From Guyanagaster necrorhizus (Eukaryota; Basidiomycota; Agaricomycetes; Agaricales; Physalacriaceae), in assembly GCF_019112545.1 (NCBI RefSeq), contig NW_025064933.1, positions 184,123 through 248,122 on the forward strand: a stretch of DNA of 64,000 bases. The letters are read 5' to 3'. Of the stretch, positions 1 through 10,474 are shown piece by piece; within the stretch, counting starts at the first letter, position 1, and every line of letters starts with the position of its first letter. The notes beneath the pieces are model-generated. The model was not told where the DNA came from, made no database searches, and worked only from the letters and a program-made list of their open reading frames with translations. Both the position numbers and the translations under genes were made by a program.

Positions 1-2
1 CT

Positions 3-107
3 GTCGCCGGTCCATCGTCAACACCGAAACGACTGAGGGGGGATAACGAAGACGATTCCGATGCAGAGGAGGAGGAAAGACCAAGGTCGAGGAGGCGAAC
101 CCAATAA
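3..107 (+). CDS. C-terminal end of an unidentified protein (partial)
   Basis: An open frame enters from the left edge in frame 3 and stops at TAA 105-107. The visible tail is about 34 residues, rich in Asp/Glu and Arg (an acidic run followed by an RSRRR-type basic end), which suggests a low-complexity nuclear or RNA-binding protein tail. The other two frames close within the first 55 bases. The bulk of the gene lies outside the window, so no function can be given. Confidence 0.45.
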   Translation, partial: VAGPSSTPKRLRGDNEDDSDAEEEERPRSRRRTQ

Positions 108-2067
108 GCACCTCTGGCCGTTGATTTGCCTTTGAAAAGGCTGTGTCGCTTGCGACGTCTGGTTCATTTTTTATTTTCATCATCGTCATTGGCATCAGCA
201 ACATCATATCATCATCATCATTATACGACACACAACTGCACATTTTATTTTCAAGTCAATTTTCTTGTCATACAGAAATCAACGTAGCATTGTCGCAGTC
301 ACGCGGCTTCACCTGTACAAACACGCGTTCAGGTCGCGCACGCGTGTGTTCGGTTGATCCGCCCGTGTTGGCCGGAGCTCGTGCATCAACAAACTTCAAC
401 GGCAACAACGGCGCGGTTTTAAGATGGATTTGCTGTGACACATGTCTTCAAGTATCAAGTCCTCAGCGTCTCTTGCATTTTTGAAGCAAGAATACGTTCT
501 ACGAGAGGCGCAATGAATGGTAGGAGTCGAAACGATAAGAAGCATGCGGGGAACGATACTATGTGAACTGAACCTACACCTCTTCCCGCGTTCTCGTCAG
601 CAGAAGATAGACGCAAGATGCGATCAGTACGCGCCACTTTCAATACAGTCGACAGTTCCAGACTGTTGGAGAGACGAAAAACTTTACAGGGAAGACCTTC
701 GGCAACCGCGTTCAGATTCTGAGAACGTAAACAGCATGAAATTTCTTTTGGCCTGTGGCTTCAAGAGCTTATCGTAATAGTTTGAACCAAGGATCTGACG
801 GTGGATCTCACTAACCGTAATGGTGTCTCTGTTGACCTCAAGCACGATGAATCTGGGCGCGATAAATTTGTGCGGTATGTACTCCCTACAAGACCAAGTG
901 TTCCGACATGTCCCCCAAGGTCGTAACCAGACATCCCCCGGAAACCATCGAGCAGATCGTCTTTTCCTGTAGTCCCTTAAACTCATCTCTTCTGAATGCG
1001 TCGATCTCATCACCTCTTCCGTCCTTGTGAACCACGCACGCACGGGCTGGGGTTTTCCCTGGCGTATATCCTGGCGCGACGTGTATGTACCGAAGCGACT
1101 ATCTCAACTTGGATCCGGGGTTGTCGAACGTCTTCTGTCGGAGTATATCTTTCGACGAGTCGAAGCGAAGCTTGGGACGGGATTTCGTTGATGGAATCGC
1201 GAGCCAACTTTTTGGCATCGAGAGATCGTTCTGAATTTGCGGTGGGATAACGTACCCCGGCAGGATACGCGGGCAACATCCCCAGAAACGCAGAGTCACT
1301 CACCGGCGCCGGTGAAAACCTAGATAGATGGGGGAATGAGACGTTACATGTCTGATGGGCTCCATTTATACAATTGGGAGACAGTCAGGTCAGCAGCCTT
1401 TCACAACGGAGGAGCATCAGGTACCGCAACTTTGAACCCTTTCTTTCACCTTCCAAATATTCTCTAGGCTATCCACAATATCTAGCAGGGTGTCTCCGAG
1501 TGATATATGCATCCGCTTCTCAAACAGCTCTCTGTTGATTTTGAACGTAGGGGAAGGTCACTCTGGTGCTTTCGACGGATGAACAAGATGGTTCCTTGGC
1601 TCTGGCGACTCCTTGGGCAATGATTTCGATGGCGTCTTTATATAAGACGAGTGATGCGGGGTAGACCAGAGGACATCTCTTTCTATCGACCTCCGGGGTA
1701 GGCGGTGATTCTAGGGCGCGGAGGTGTGCACGGACAGATGATACTTCGGAGTACGGAAAAGTGGACGTTGTCAGGGCGTGTTATGAAACCGTAATACAAA
1801 ACACCACAGACCGGTCAAATTTATCATTCAGCTCACCACCTTGACATGATCAAAATAGGTGCTTTGGTTACTGCTTAATCCTGGATGCTGTCTTGCAAGC
1901 GCTCATGTAACATGGCCAACGCCGAAGCATGATTCTCAAATCATAATCGCTAAGTGGTCGGACCTTTGCTTTGCACGATTCTGGAACGACTTATTGCCAT
2001 CCATTCGATACATATACAGTAATGATACAAATTTATCTCTTATGTCTGATGCTTCGTCGGATAAAAG
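108..2067. other. no well-supported gene; possible minus-strand coding remnant near 1530-1765
   Basis: No recognisable protein family is seen here. On the minus strand at about 1530-1765 a frame with protein-like composition (it contains LRALESPPTPEVDRK) runs about 70 codons and stops. A different frame then continues for about 30 codons, as expected of a frameshifted relic. On the plus strand at about 930-1020 a short reading beginning PPETIEQIVFSC resembles the start of a basidiomycete F-box domain but ends at a stop. Both are weak. Confidence 0.3.
184..223. repeat. imperfect CAT/ATC trinucleotide microsatellite
   Basis: The stretch is dominated by cat/atc triplets (catcatcgtcat, then catcatatcatcatcatcat). 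It lies in non-coding DNA just downstream of the partial gene. Confidence 0.6.
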
Positions 2068-3439
2068 CTACTTCGATAACTCAGGCGTTTGCTGCAACAC
2101 AGTTCCCATCCCAGCTGCTGAATACCTTTCTCCAGGAATGTCACTTTCCTCTGCGAGTATACGAATGGCAGCGACTTCCTCTTGGCTGAGCTTAACCTTA
2201 GCCGCTCCCAGATTTTCTTCCAGATACTAGGGAACAAGTCAGTGTAAGACAACGGGGTATAACGACACGAATACCCTGATCTTCTTCGTCCCAGGAATAA
2301 CGACAAAATCGTCACCTTGCGCAAGGATCCAAGCAAGGGTGACCTGACCAGGAGTCGCGTTATGCTTTGACGCGATGGCCTTCAAATGATCAACAAGATT
2401 AAGAATCTTCGGGAAGTTCTCCTTGGAATACCTGTAAACGCATCATCACTGCTGCGCTCTCAAGCAGGCGAGCTCAAGGATACCCACTTGGGAATGGTCC
2501 TACGGAAATCTCCTTCTTCAAAGTCGTCGGGAGACTTGTATTGACCAGTGATGACGCCCCTAGCCAAAGGAGAATACGCGACGACCGTGACACCCAGTTC
2601 TCTGGCCGTTTGCAAGATCCCCAGTTTCGGGTCTTCAATATAGAGAACAAGGGGAGAATACTCGACCTGAATGGCAGAGATTGGATAGATGGCATGTGCT
2701 CGACGAAGGTCCTTGGCTGTGCACTCTGATAAGCCGAGATACTTCACTTTTCCCTCCCTGGCGGAGCGTTTCGGCGTCAGTACAAGTAGGAAACAATCTA
2801 TAAACTGTGAACTTACTTAACGAGCTCGGCCATCGCAGTGACGGTATGCTGAAGAATAGTCAGATTGGGGTTATCGGGAAGAAAAGAATGGACCGACTTC
2901 AATTGGTACGTTACGATCGGGTCTATTCAACGGTAAGAGGTGCGACTGCAGCTCAATTTCAGTGAATCACTTACCGGTGTTGATAGTACAGATCGATGTA
3001 GTCAACCCCAAAGCGTTCGAGAGATTTCGCACATTGCTGTTTAACATACTCGGGATCGCCACGACTTCCAGTGGGGGTAATGCCGAACTTGGAAGTCAGG
3101 AAAATCTCGTTTCGTCTACCCGTTCGTTTGAACCTGAGTACGCGCGCGCTGGAGACAAAGTCCGTTTTTACCAATGCGAATGCTGACATACCATTTTCCA
3201 ATGAGCAGCTCAGAGTCTCCGTAAATGTTGGAAGAGTCCCAGTGCCTGCAACCTTTCTCATATGCAGCATCCAGAATCTGTACGGGGTGTCAACAAGAGT
3301 CCTCATCCGTGAGAACAGACCTTGCCTTGAAACGCTCCTCGTCGGAGCCTACTGCCCCATAGTAGCTGCTGAGACCCATGGCACCGAAGCCAATTGGATT
3401 AATCAAAGCATCGCCGATTTTCCTGGGAGGTAAGGACAT
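2068..3439 (-). CDS. aldo-keto reductase, YakC/AKR13-like (copy 1)
   Basis: NADPH-dependent aldo/keto reductase of the monomeric TIM-barrel family; the substrate is unknown. The minus-strand start ATG at 3439 begins [19 protein letters not shown] and the gene ends at TAG 2068-2070. The first exon carries the N-terminal GFGAMGLS motif. Later exons give the catalytic-region Tyr context (IYGDSELL), the LTSKFG lysine strand, [20 protein letters not shown], and [10 protein letters not shown] with a VIPGTKK cofactor motif near the C-terminus. Several 45-60 nt introns interrupt it. A TATA-like box lies about 40 bp upstream. A paralogue lies in opposite orientation at 25471-26845. Their middle exons and introns are almost identical while the first and last exons differ. 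No disabling mutation was seen. Confidence 0.88.
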
Positions 3440-3480
3440 GGTGATGGTTGGGAAGAAACGGCACACGCTTAGTAGTCTTC

Positions 3481-3486
3481 TTTATA
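3481..3486 (-). promoter_or_regulatory. TATA-like element of AKR copy 1
   Basis: The minus strand reads TATAAA about 42 bp before the AKR ATG at 3439, a usual spacing for a fungal TATA box. The assignment rests on position and sequence only. Confidence 0.45.
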
Positions 3487-3646
3487 CGTTGACGAAATGC
3501 ATGACAAAGCCTTTCCCGAAACCAATGGAAACGGTGATCATGTATGATGAAAGTACTTCAGTACTCAAAAAGGGACATGCCTTTTAAAGACATGACGTAA
3601 AAATACTTATATCAATTTATTTATTATATAACAAATTATGAAAAAA

Positions 3647-3718
3647 GGGCCTCACTGGGAATTGAACCCAGGACCTCCTCGACCCAAACGAGGAATCATG
3701 CTACTAGACCATAAGGCC
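3647..3718 (-). tRNA. tRNA-Pro (anticodon TGG)
   Basis: The minus strand folds as a 72-nt intronless tRNA. The acceptor stem is GGCCTTA paired with TGAGGCC, the anticodon stem CCTCG/CGAGG closes the loop TTTGGGT (anticodon TGG), and the T arm has the GGTTCAATTCC core. On the plus strand the expected downstream poly-T appears as the A-run just left of 3647, so a pol III terminator is present. Confidence 0.93.
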
Positions 3719-4012
3719 ATATGTAGTTGTGGCGTATTTCCAATTAAGAGGATGCCGTCAAGTGTACGTTTCAATCTTCAAAGCCAAACTAAGTCTCAAT
3801 TCCGAGTTTGGTTCAACTCAGTCCAGTCGATATAACGGATTGCCTCCAATGCCAAGCACCTCGATTGCGCGTCTTGGTACTAGACCAAAAGGCAAGAATG
3901 AGGCAGAGCGTGTCGCCTCGCGGTATTTCACCTCTCAGGCCATTTCTGTACGTCCCGTCGAGGAGCATAGTCGGTCAGTTCCATCTAAATCGCGATTGCT
4001 AGCTTGTAATTT

Positions 4013-4788
4013 TTGATATTTCTACATCGTTCATCGTCACTCTCGAAAACGGGTACGGAAGTGATCATCAAGCTGAGGGATACCGAAATCGATCTATCCC
4101 GTGTGGCTCTCGCTCACAGTAATCTGGGCAATATCGCTCCTGAAGTTCATTCTGGCAGAGTTCAGAAGGCGAATTTTGCGTATGTCTCCTCTTTCGTGCC
4201 TGGGACTCCACTGGACCTTTCGAAATCATCGTATAAGGATATTGCGACAATCTCTGCTGACCTCGCGCGCATCCTTACGAGGTGCTCGTTGGGTATTGAT
4301 TCCTCTGGCATTGCTGGAACCGGGGCAGAATCAGCGAGTTGACTTTGCTGCCGCTCGCTCTCTGCCACATCGAGCTTAGCGCCAAAAACGTGATTTTTAT
4401 AACATACATCCTCCTTCTCTTTTCTGATACATGCACATAGATAATTTTGAGTGGCGAGACCAAAATTGCGTCCATCGTCAACTGGGAAGGTCCTCTTCTG
4501 CTGCCTTTGGGGATGAACGCATGGCATATACGCGATTATTGTGCTATTCCTTCTTCAGAATATGAATCGCTTTCTGTAGTCGAGGCTTTTTGGACAGCTC
4601 TGGTCGAATCTTTCCCCGGTCCCTCATCTCACCGTGCGCTAGTCACTGCAATGCAGACAGGACTTGTCCTCAGCATCTTTGATGCATCTCTGGAAACTCG
4701 CGATCTGGAGCAAATTGTCTCAGTCTATAATTGGCTGGATGATACTTTTTACGAGGATCACTGCTTCCCGAGGAGTACACAGACCTAG
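4013..4788 (+). pseudogene. APH/phosphotransferase-family relic
   Basis: This resembles fungal aminoglycoside-phosphotransferase-like (APH, kinase-like fold) proteins. The N-lobe part reads EVIIKLRDTEIDLSRVALAH followed by an SFVPGTPLDLSK segment. After a frame change near 4340 comes a catalytic-loop-like segment (CHIELSAKN), a plausible intron (about 4394-4441), then IILSGETKIASIVNWEG and PLLLPLGMNAW, the region that follows the metal-binding DFG-equivalent Asp in this family. The usual HxD Asp of the catalytic loop is Glu here (HIE) and the expected IDWE reads VNWE. The frame change and altered key residues suggest a pseudogene. It sits just upstream of the ATPase locus, and a matching C-terminal piece recurs at 13274-13465. 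Confidence 0.5.
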
Positions 4789-4980
4789 CACAAGCGACCT
4801 GGAAGATTCAACATCCCAATATCCACCTCCGAAGAGTGTGCCAGCTCATTCAACGGCAGCCGAAAAGCCGACCCTTGTCGCCAAACTTTCCCGGCCGAAA
4901 GCTATGGCAGAAGGAAAACTTGCCGCGGCTAGTTGCTTCTCGCAAGCCGTCACGGAAGCGCATGTCCACGATGAGCAAGG

Positions 4981-5330
4981 GTGTTACAGTCTGTACGGTC
5001 TTTTCGGCCCTCATACGTTACATGCACTCACGACAGCTATAGAACACTGGTGGTCACCTTCGAGAACGAAGACGAGGTCATCGTACAACTCCGAGACTGC
5101 GAAATCGACTTGTCTAAAGTCGCACTTGCGCAGTCTACTGGGTCCTGTCGTTCCCAATATCCTTATGCTGAAAATCCTGCTTCGAGCGCGCAAACTGCGG
5201 CGCCGGCTCAAGAGGACGATCAGCCGTTCTCCTGTTGTTCGGGTGACGATAACGATGATAACCCGGTAATTGTTGGCAGAGAAGGCTCAATTGCATTGCA
5301 AGGACTCGGGTTATCGACTCATGCTAGCAA
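4981..5330 (+). pseudogene. chimeric exon: APH-like N-terminus joined to Cys-rich ATPase leader
   Basis: One open frame reads first a second copy of the APH-like N-terminal segment (LVVTFENEDEVIVQLRDCEI) and then, without a stop, a leader containing DDQPFSCCSGDDNDD. That leader resembles the solo exon at 8663-8917 (NQPCSCCSGG). Both end at the same AGCAAGTTTTCA donor-like sequence. The phase at 5330 does not join cleanly to the next Cys-rich exon at 5381, so I cannot show that this is a working first exon. It looks like a duplication junction. Confidence 0.4.
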
Positions 5331-5380
5331 GTTTTCAATTTGGGTCCCATAATTTGTAACGTGTGCTGACTGCTGTACAG

Positions 5381-8092
5381 AAGTTTGCGGACGCAGGTGC
5401 TGCGGAGCTGCATGTTGCACGAGTCCGATAAGAAGAGGAAGACACTTAAAATTTTTGTGGGAAGCTAAAAGAGTGCCATGTTGTACTGGAATCGACGGAG
5501 AGCGTCTTAATTATGCTCCCGTCGATGACACGTCACCCGCCGACCAAGATGGGAAGGAAAAAGTTCTCACTCTCATGGTTGTTGGCATGGACTGTCCAGC
5601 GTGTTCTCCAAGAGTTGAACAAGCACTGAAAGGCCTCGGGGTGACGGACATAAAGGTACAAAATAATTTCGATACAAGTAGTGCCTTGACTAACAGTGAA
5701 CATAGGTGGAATTTGTCAGTGCTCGAGCGAGTTGTAGCTACATCAGTGGCTCCATCGATCCCGAGACTATCCGCCGCAAGGTGGAAAACACAACCGGATT
5801 TATTTGCACCATTGCAAGCTTGCGAAATGGCCAACGTACTCTCCGCGTATCTTTCTCCCCCGCCGGTGCCCCAGCCGAGGACATTCTTCAAGCACTTTTT
5901 GGTCGCGAACAAGGGATTTTGAAAATTTCTCGCGCGGATGTTCGCTTCACAATCGATTCTGCGGCACGTCACCCGTTAGCGCGTGATATCCATGGAGCCC
6001 TGCTTGGGCAAGGGTGGATGGTGACACCAGTTAACGAAAACGACGGTGAGACGGCCATAGACAAAGCAGCGGCGCTTGACCTTCGTCGCTCGATCTGGCG
6101 CTTCCTTTTATCTGCAATTCTTACCATTCCGGTCCTAGTCATATCGTGGTCCAGTGGCTTCGAGGGTCAATTCGCTCTTCGTGGTGGGATCGCTCTCGGC
6201 CTCGCGTCCCTCGTCCAGATATTTTGTGCTGGTCATATCACTCTCGCTGCAGGACGCGCAACCATCGCTGACCGACGTTTAGATGCCGATGTCTTAATTT
6301 CTCTATCTTCCCTCTCTGCATATCTCTATTCCATGGTCAGCTACGGATATAATGTCGCCAAACATCGTGTCGATCTCGATAGCTTCTTTGAAACGAGCAC
6401 CTTGCTCATCACACCGATCCTACTCGGCCGCCTCGTCTCTGTCTATGCACGGAATGCAGCCAGACGGAGCTCTGTTGGCCTCACTCCTCCTCCTACTGAA
6501 GCCGCACATTGGATTGATCCCAAACTCGTTAATAGTGCTCAAGATATTCACACGGCATTGCTAGAAGTGGACGACACGGTCGTTGTTCATGCAGCTGAAA
6601 CCATACCAAGTGACGGTATTGTCGTCACCAACACGTCAGATATCGACGAGTCTTTGATTACTGGCGAGACCGTCCCTATAACCAAAGGCCCAGGAGCTCC
6701 GGCTCTTGCAGGAACAACAGCCCTTGGTCCGCAGTCATTATATATCCGTTTATCGAAAACCGTACAAGACAACTCACTGGCTGAATTACGCCGTTTAACT
6801 GCAGAAGCGCGCTCCTCCCGAGCTCCTATCCAAGATACAGCGGATAGGATTGCGCGTCGTGTTATTCCTATTGTATTGGCTGTTTCGGCAATCTCGTTTA
6901 GCATGTGGACGCTAGTGCTCAAGTATGCAAGGCATGAGTCCCCAGGCAAGGCAGTCGCAGACGGTCTCTCTTACGCCGTCGCGGTATTAGCTTTGTCATG
7001 TCCATGCGCCCTCACTCTATGTGTCCCCCTCGTTGTTCTCTACGCACGGAATGCATCCCAGAAGTCACAGTTTTCTCTGCTCTTTAAATCCTCTGCTGCT
7101 CTCCAGAACGCGCGCGCCGTTACCCATGTCATTTTCGATAAGACAGGAACGTTGACGACCGGAAAGATGAGAGCGGTGGAGTCAAATTTTGACGAAACCA
7201 GTGGAATATGGATTGCAGGTGACGCCAATAGGCTGATCAAGGCTCTCGTTGCGGGTAGAACATCCTGTGTCGGCCGCTGTGGCCCGATATCTGGCTGTGG
7301 GTGCTGATTCAGTCAGTGACCTAGACAATATAGAAACTGTGGTGGGCAAAGATATCCAAGCCAACTGGAATGGCTCTATCGTTCGAGGAGGAAGCGTTAG
7401 CTGGTGCGCGGTGCAAGATGTTGATTGCGTAGTTAACATGCTGGATGCAGGAAAGAACGTCTTTGCTGTAACAGTTGACCACGTCTTCCTCGCTGCCTTC
7501 GGACTGGAGGATGACCTTCGTTCCGAGAGTACCGAGGTTGTGTCGTCTCTGGTAGCACGGGGAATCACAGTGTCCATTCTGAGTGGAGACCACCAGAAGG
7601 CCGTTGACGGAGTGCGTCGCAGGCTTGGAGTCGAGGGAGTCAAAGCGAAGGGGAACTGCCTACCGGAAGACAAACGGAACATAGTTCGTATGACTTCGTG
7701 GAGCGTGTCCTGCGCATGCTCATGGAATGCCACAGCAAAAGAATATTGTGGTTTTTGTTGGCGATGGGAGTAATGACACCGCAGCTCTCGCCCAAGCAGA
7801 TATTGGCGTGTCCCTGGTGTCGGGAACAGCTATAGCCATCAACTCGGCTGATACCGTTATACTATCCGGCAGTTTGAGGGGCTTGTTGCAGACAATCACG
7901 GTGTCGCGTCTGACCTGGCGTCGCATCGTGTTGAGCCTCACTTGGGCGCTGTCGTACAACGTCTTGGCCGTGCTCTTTGGATCTGGGCTCCTTGTTGATA
8001 TCCGCGTACAGCCTCAATGGGCTGGATTGGGTGAATTCGCCTCTCTCGTGCCAGTGCTGGCGATTGCTCAGTCTTGTCGCTTTTTCAAGTGA
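5381..8092 (+). pseudogene. P1B-type (copper-type) heavy-metal ATPase, copy 1, frame-disrupted
   Basis: This is the longest of three related copies and would encode a membrane pump exporting Cu(I)-type metals. Seen in order: a Cys-rich N-terminus (VCGRRCCGAACC), an HMA domain (GMDCPAC), an intron at about 5656-5706, transmembrane helices, the phosphatase-loop region (SLITGETVPITKG), the metal-binding SCPCALTLC helix, the phosphorylation site DKTGTLTTGK, the SGDHQKAVDG segment, GDGSNDTAALAQADIG and terminal helices. The frame breaks twice. Near 7250-7260 two bases appear missing before EHPVSAAVARYL (copies 2 and 3 read GSEHPVSAAVARYL in frame). Between about 7690 and 7730 the exon boundary is garbled; copy 3 has a clean 40-nt intron there. 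If these breaks are not sequencing errors, the gene is dead despite intact motifs. Confidence 0.8.
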
Positions 8093-8662
8093 AGAAGCAG
8101 AAAGCAAAGAAGAATTTCGATAACAGTAGAGGATTCACTTCACGTTTCTACACATGGAAACCAAAATGTCGCTATCCTGATTGTAGTTTTTATATGTACA
8201 GTAGGCTTGATATGTATGTTCCTTCAGGCTCAGTTTTTTCTGGTTTGGAAATGTAAAACAATTTTTGAAGGTCCTTTGTCGAGCATTCGCGTTAATCACA
8301 AGTCCGTGGCATCTTAACTTCGACCTTCGCTTTTTCTTGCTGCTTGAAGGTCGCTCTCGGTACAGGAATACATATGATCCTTGTAACGATTTTTTGTGGC
8401 AATATCGCCATAACCAGAATATGGCCCGAGAGCTGTTATTAATGAAAAAACGTCTTCTGAACTAGTCTTAACCAAGTCTAAGCTACTGCTTGTTAGTTCC
8501 ATCGAGCCAGAAGTTTGTCTTTAGGTAGTAAGATGTCTGGGAACTCCTGAACCGTGAGTACGTGCCATGTGCTGCGCCAAGCCTTATCTGCACTACCAAT
8601 TCTCTCCCTCTCTCGTTTTACGTTTGGTGTCTTTTTAACCTGAAAGAATTTCTGACATCGCT
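8093..8662. other. intergenic, nothing recognised
   Basis: A 570-bp spacer after the ATPase. Short open frames only; no repeat or RNA gene recognised. Confidence 0.6.
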
Positions 8663-8917
8663 ATGGCTAGCAGTGATGTCGATAGTTGCTGCGGTCTCCC
8701 TGACTGTGGTGTCCGCAGGAGCGAGGACTCTTGCCGCAACAGTGACTCTCGTGCGGCGGTCCCGACCCCGAGTATAGAAGAAACCAATCAGCCATGCTCC
8801 TGTTGTTCCGGTGGCAACAGTCTTGAAATTGATGATACGCCGGCAGTCCAAAGCAGAGTCGATTGCGCTGCAAACGCGGCCGAGTCGAAGCAGCAAGTTT
8901 TCATTCGTGAGGTTTGA
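8663..8917 (+). pseudogene. solo copy of the Cys-rich ATPase first exon
   Basis: An 84-codon frame starts MASSDVDSCCGLPDC and contains NQPCSCCSGG, matching the leader at 5186-5330 and the Cys-rich N-termini of fungal copper ATPases. It ends in the same AGCAAGTTTTCA context as the other copy, a probable splice donor. No HMA domain or membrane helices follow; an unrelated F-box gene begins at 9064. It is best read as an orphan exon left by rearrangement, though a very short Cys-rich protein cannot be excluded. Confidence 0.45.
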
Positions 8918-9026
8918 TAGATGTGAAGTGCGCTACTAATATTAGCGATGTATACCAAAGTAGACATGAATCTTGTGAAATTTGATCAATCAAATGTCAA
9001 ACTCTCAGATGTCTCACTCCGGTATT

Positions 9027-9032
9027 TATAAA
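9027..9032 (+). promoter_or_regulatory. TATA-like element of the F-box gene
   Basis: TATAAA lies 32-37 bp before the ATG at 9064, in an otherwise mixed-composition spacer. Confidence 0.45.
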
Positions 9033-9063
9033 GAGAGGGACCTCAAAGCGCCTGCCCAGAACT

Positions 9064-10224
9064 TTGTCCATGACCACCATGACCACCTTACAACCTACCC
9101 TGCAATATGCAGTTTTGAGACCTAGATTACCGCTGGAACTCATGGATAGAATAGTTGACACTATTTCCAATGATGTTCCCTCCCTCACAGCTTACGCATT
9201 ATCCTCTCGCCAACTTGTCCACCGCAGTCGCTATCACCTATTCCGTGCCATACACTTCGATTTCATCCCACATCGATCGTTCAATCGCTGCGAAAATTTC
9301 TTGGAGAAGTGCCAAAATGTGGCGCCACTTGTAAGGAGTCTTACCTTGAGCGAAAATGCCCTCCAGGCCTCCGAACCACAGCTGCCTACCATCTTTGCAA
9401 TGATGAAGAACTTGACGTCCTTGCATCTTGTCAAGGTGGACCTAGTTGGCATTAATATCATTTGGCCTGAGGTTGAGGAATTGGAGATGAAGCATTGTTA
9501 TGTGACGAACCTTGGCACCTTCCTCGGCGGGTTCCACAAATTAAACAAGCTAGCGCTATGCGATGTATACATTTATGAAGAGACATCTTCATCATCTGAA
9601 GTTTCTCTTAAGCTTAAAGAATTAGTGATTACCCCAGCCAACACCCAATCAGACATGAATACCATCATGTGCCTCCTCCCGCTCCTCTCCATGCCACCTC
9701 ATATTCGACGGCTTACCTACCCAATTTACCATCCGGAGCAGAACATCCCACAATACAACGTGATTCCTTATACGCACCTGGATGAGTTATTTCTGGTGGG
9801 AGTCTCCGAGCCAAAGATACCCGTTCCGGATATCCAAAACGTTGCCAGGCTTCGTTTGCTCGTGATCACACCCTGGCACTGGGATGTGGCAGATGGATGC
9901 AAAAACTACGATGAGCTAACAGATTGGCTCATACGCCTGCTACACAAAGCCCAAGGGGGATGCTTAAAGGAGGTCCAATTGGAGTATGACCTGATTGGCA
10001 TATCTGGGAGTCAGAACAAGTGGGCAGAGCTCGATGCAGTTCTATCGAAGATGGAATTGAGCAAGGTTGAGCTCGTGTTCAGCGCAACCCCAGAAGAGTG
10101 GGACAGAGAAGGAGAAGAGAAAGCCGAGTGGAAGCCGGAGGGATTGATGTTCGAATCTGCTGCGTTCTTTGAACAAGTTAAAGGGCGCGGGTTGTTGACA
10201 GTCTCCAGAAGATACTTAAGTTAA
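9064..10224 (+). CDS. F-box protein with leucine-rich C-terminal region
   Basis: Uninterrupted 386-residue frame, no introns. Residues about 18-60 form an F-box-like helix set (LRPRLPLELMDRIVDTI, then LTAYALSSRQLVHRSRYHLF). F-boxes dock SKP1 in SCF ubiquitin ligases. The rest is a degenerate leucine-rich region with periodic L-x-x-L patterns (LTSLHLVKVDLVG, VEELEMKHCYV), as in the large basidiomycete F-box/LRR family. Start choice: the ATG at 9064 opens MSMTTMTT; internal ATGs follow at once, so the start is uncertain by a few codons. A TATA box lies about 35 bp upstream. Its stop codon lies at the outer edge of the 10.2-13.3 kb repeat arm, so another copy may lie beyond the right edge of the window. 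Confidence 0.75.
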   Translation: MSMTTMTTLQPTLQYAVLRPRLPLELMDRIVDTISNDVPSLTAYALSSRQLVHRSRYHLFRAIHFDFIPHRSFNRCENFLEKCQNVAPLVRSLTLSENALQASEPQLPTIFAMMKNLTSLHLVKVDLVGINIIWPEVEELEMKHCYVTNLGTFLGGFHKLNKLALCDVYIYEETSSSSEVSLKLKELVITPANTQSDMNTIMCLLPLLSMPPHIRRLTYPIYHPEQNIPQYNVIPYTHLDELFLVGVSEPKIPVPDIQNVARLRLLVITPWHWDVADGCKNYDELTDWLIRLLHKAQGGCLKEVQLEYDLIGISGSQNKWAELDAVLSKMELSKVELVFSATPEEWDREGEEKAEWKPEGLMFESAAFFEQVKGRGLLTVSRRYLS

Positions 10225-10474
10225 GTTTGTATGTTTGCTACTATCTAGACGCTGCTATTGCGTTTTGGACATTGAATCAGCTGCATATAAGATACGAATA
10301 ATACAACTTGTGTTTTTCATTATCATGAATCAGAACATATATATCAGTGAATATGCTGAAAGGTTATGAGTCACAGCTGCGGGTTTCAACCACCTTTCAT
10401 GATCTAGGATCGCAACAAGACTAAACCAACAGCGAACACCTAGCAGTCCTTGTCTTCGATTCGACGAAAACACA

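Noticed and set aside
1010..1303. 97-codon minus-strand frame near 1.0-1.3 kb
   Set aside because: Overlaps a similar plus-strand frame of equal length; neither shows a family motif or splice partners.
3840..3895. Possible degenerate second tRNA-Pro next to the real one
   Set aside because: Shares short words (tactagacca, aaggc) with tRNA-Pro but cannot form acceptor or T stems.
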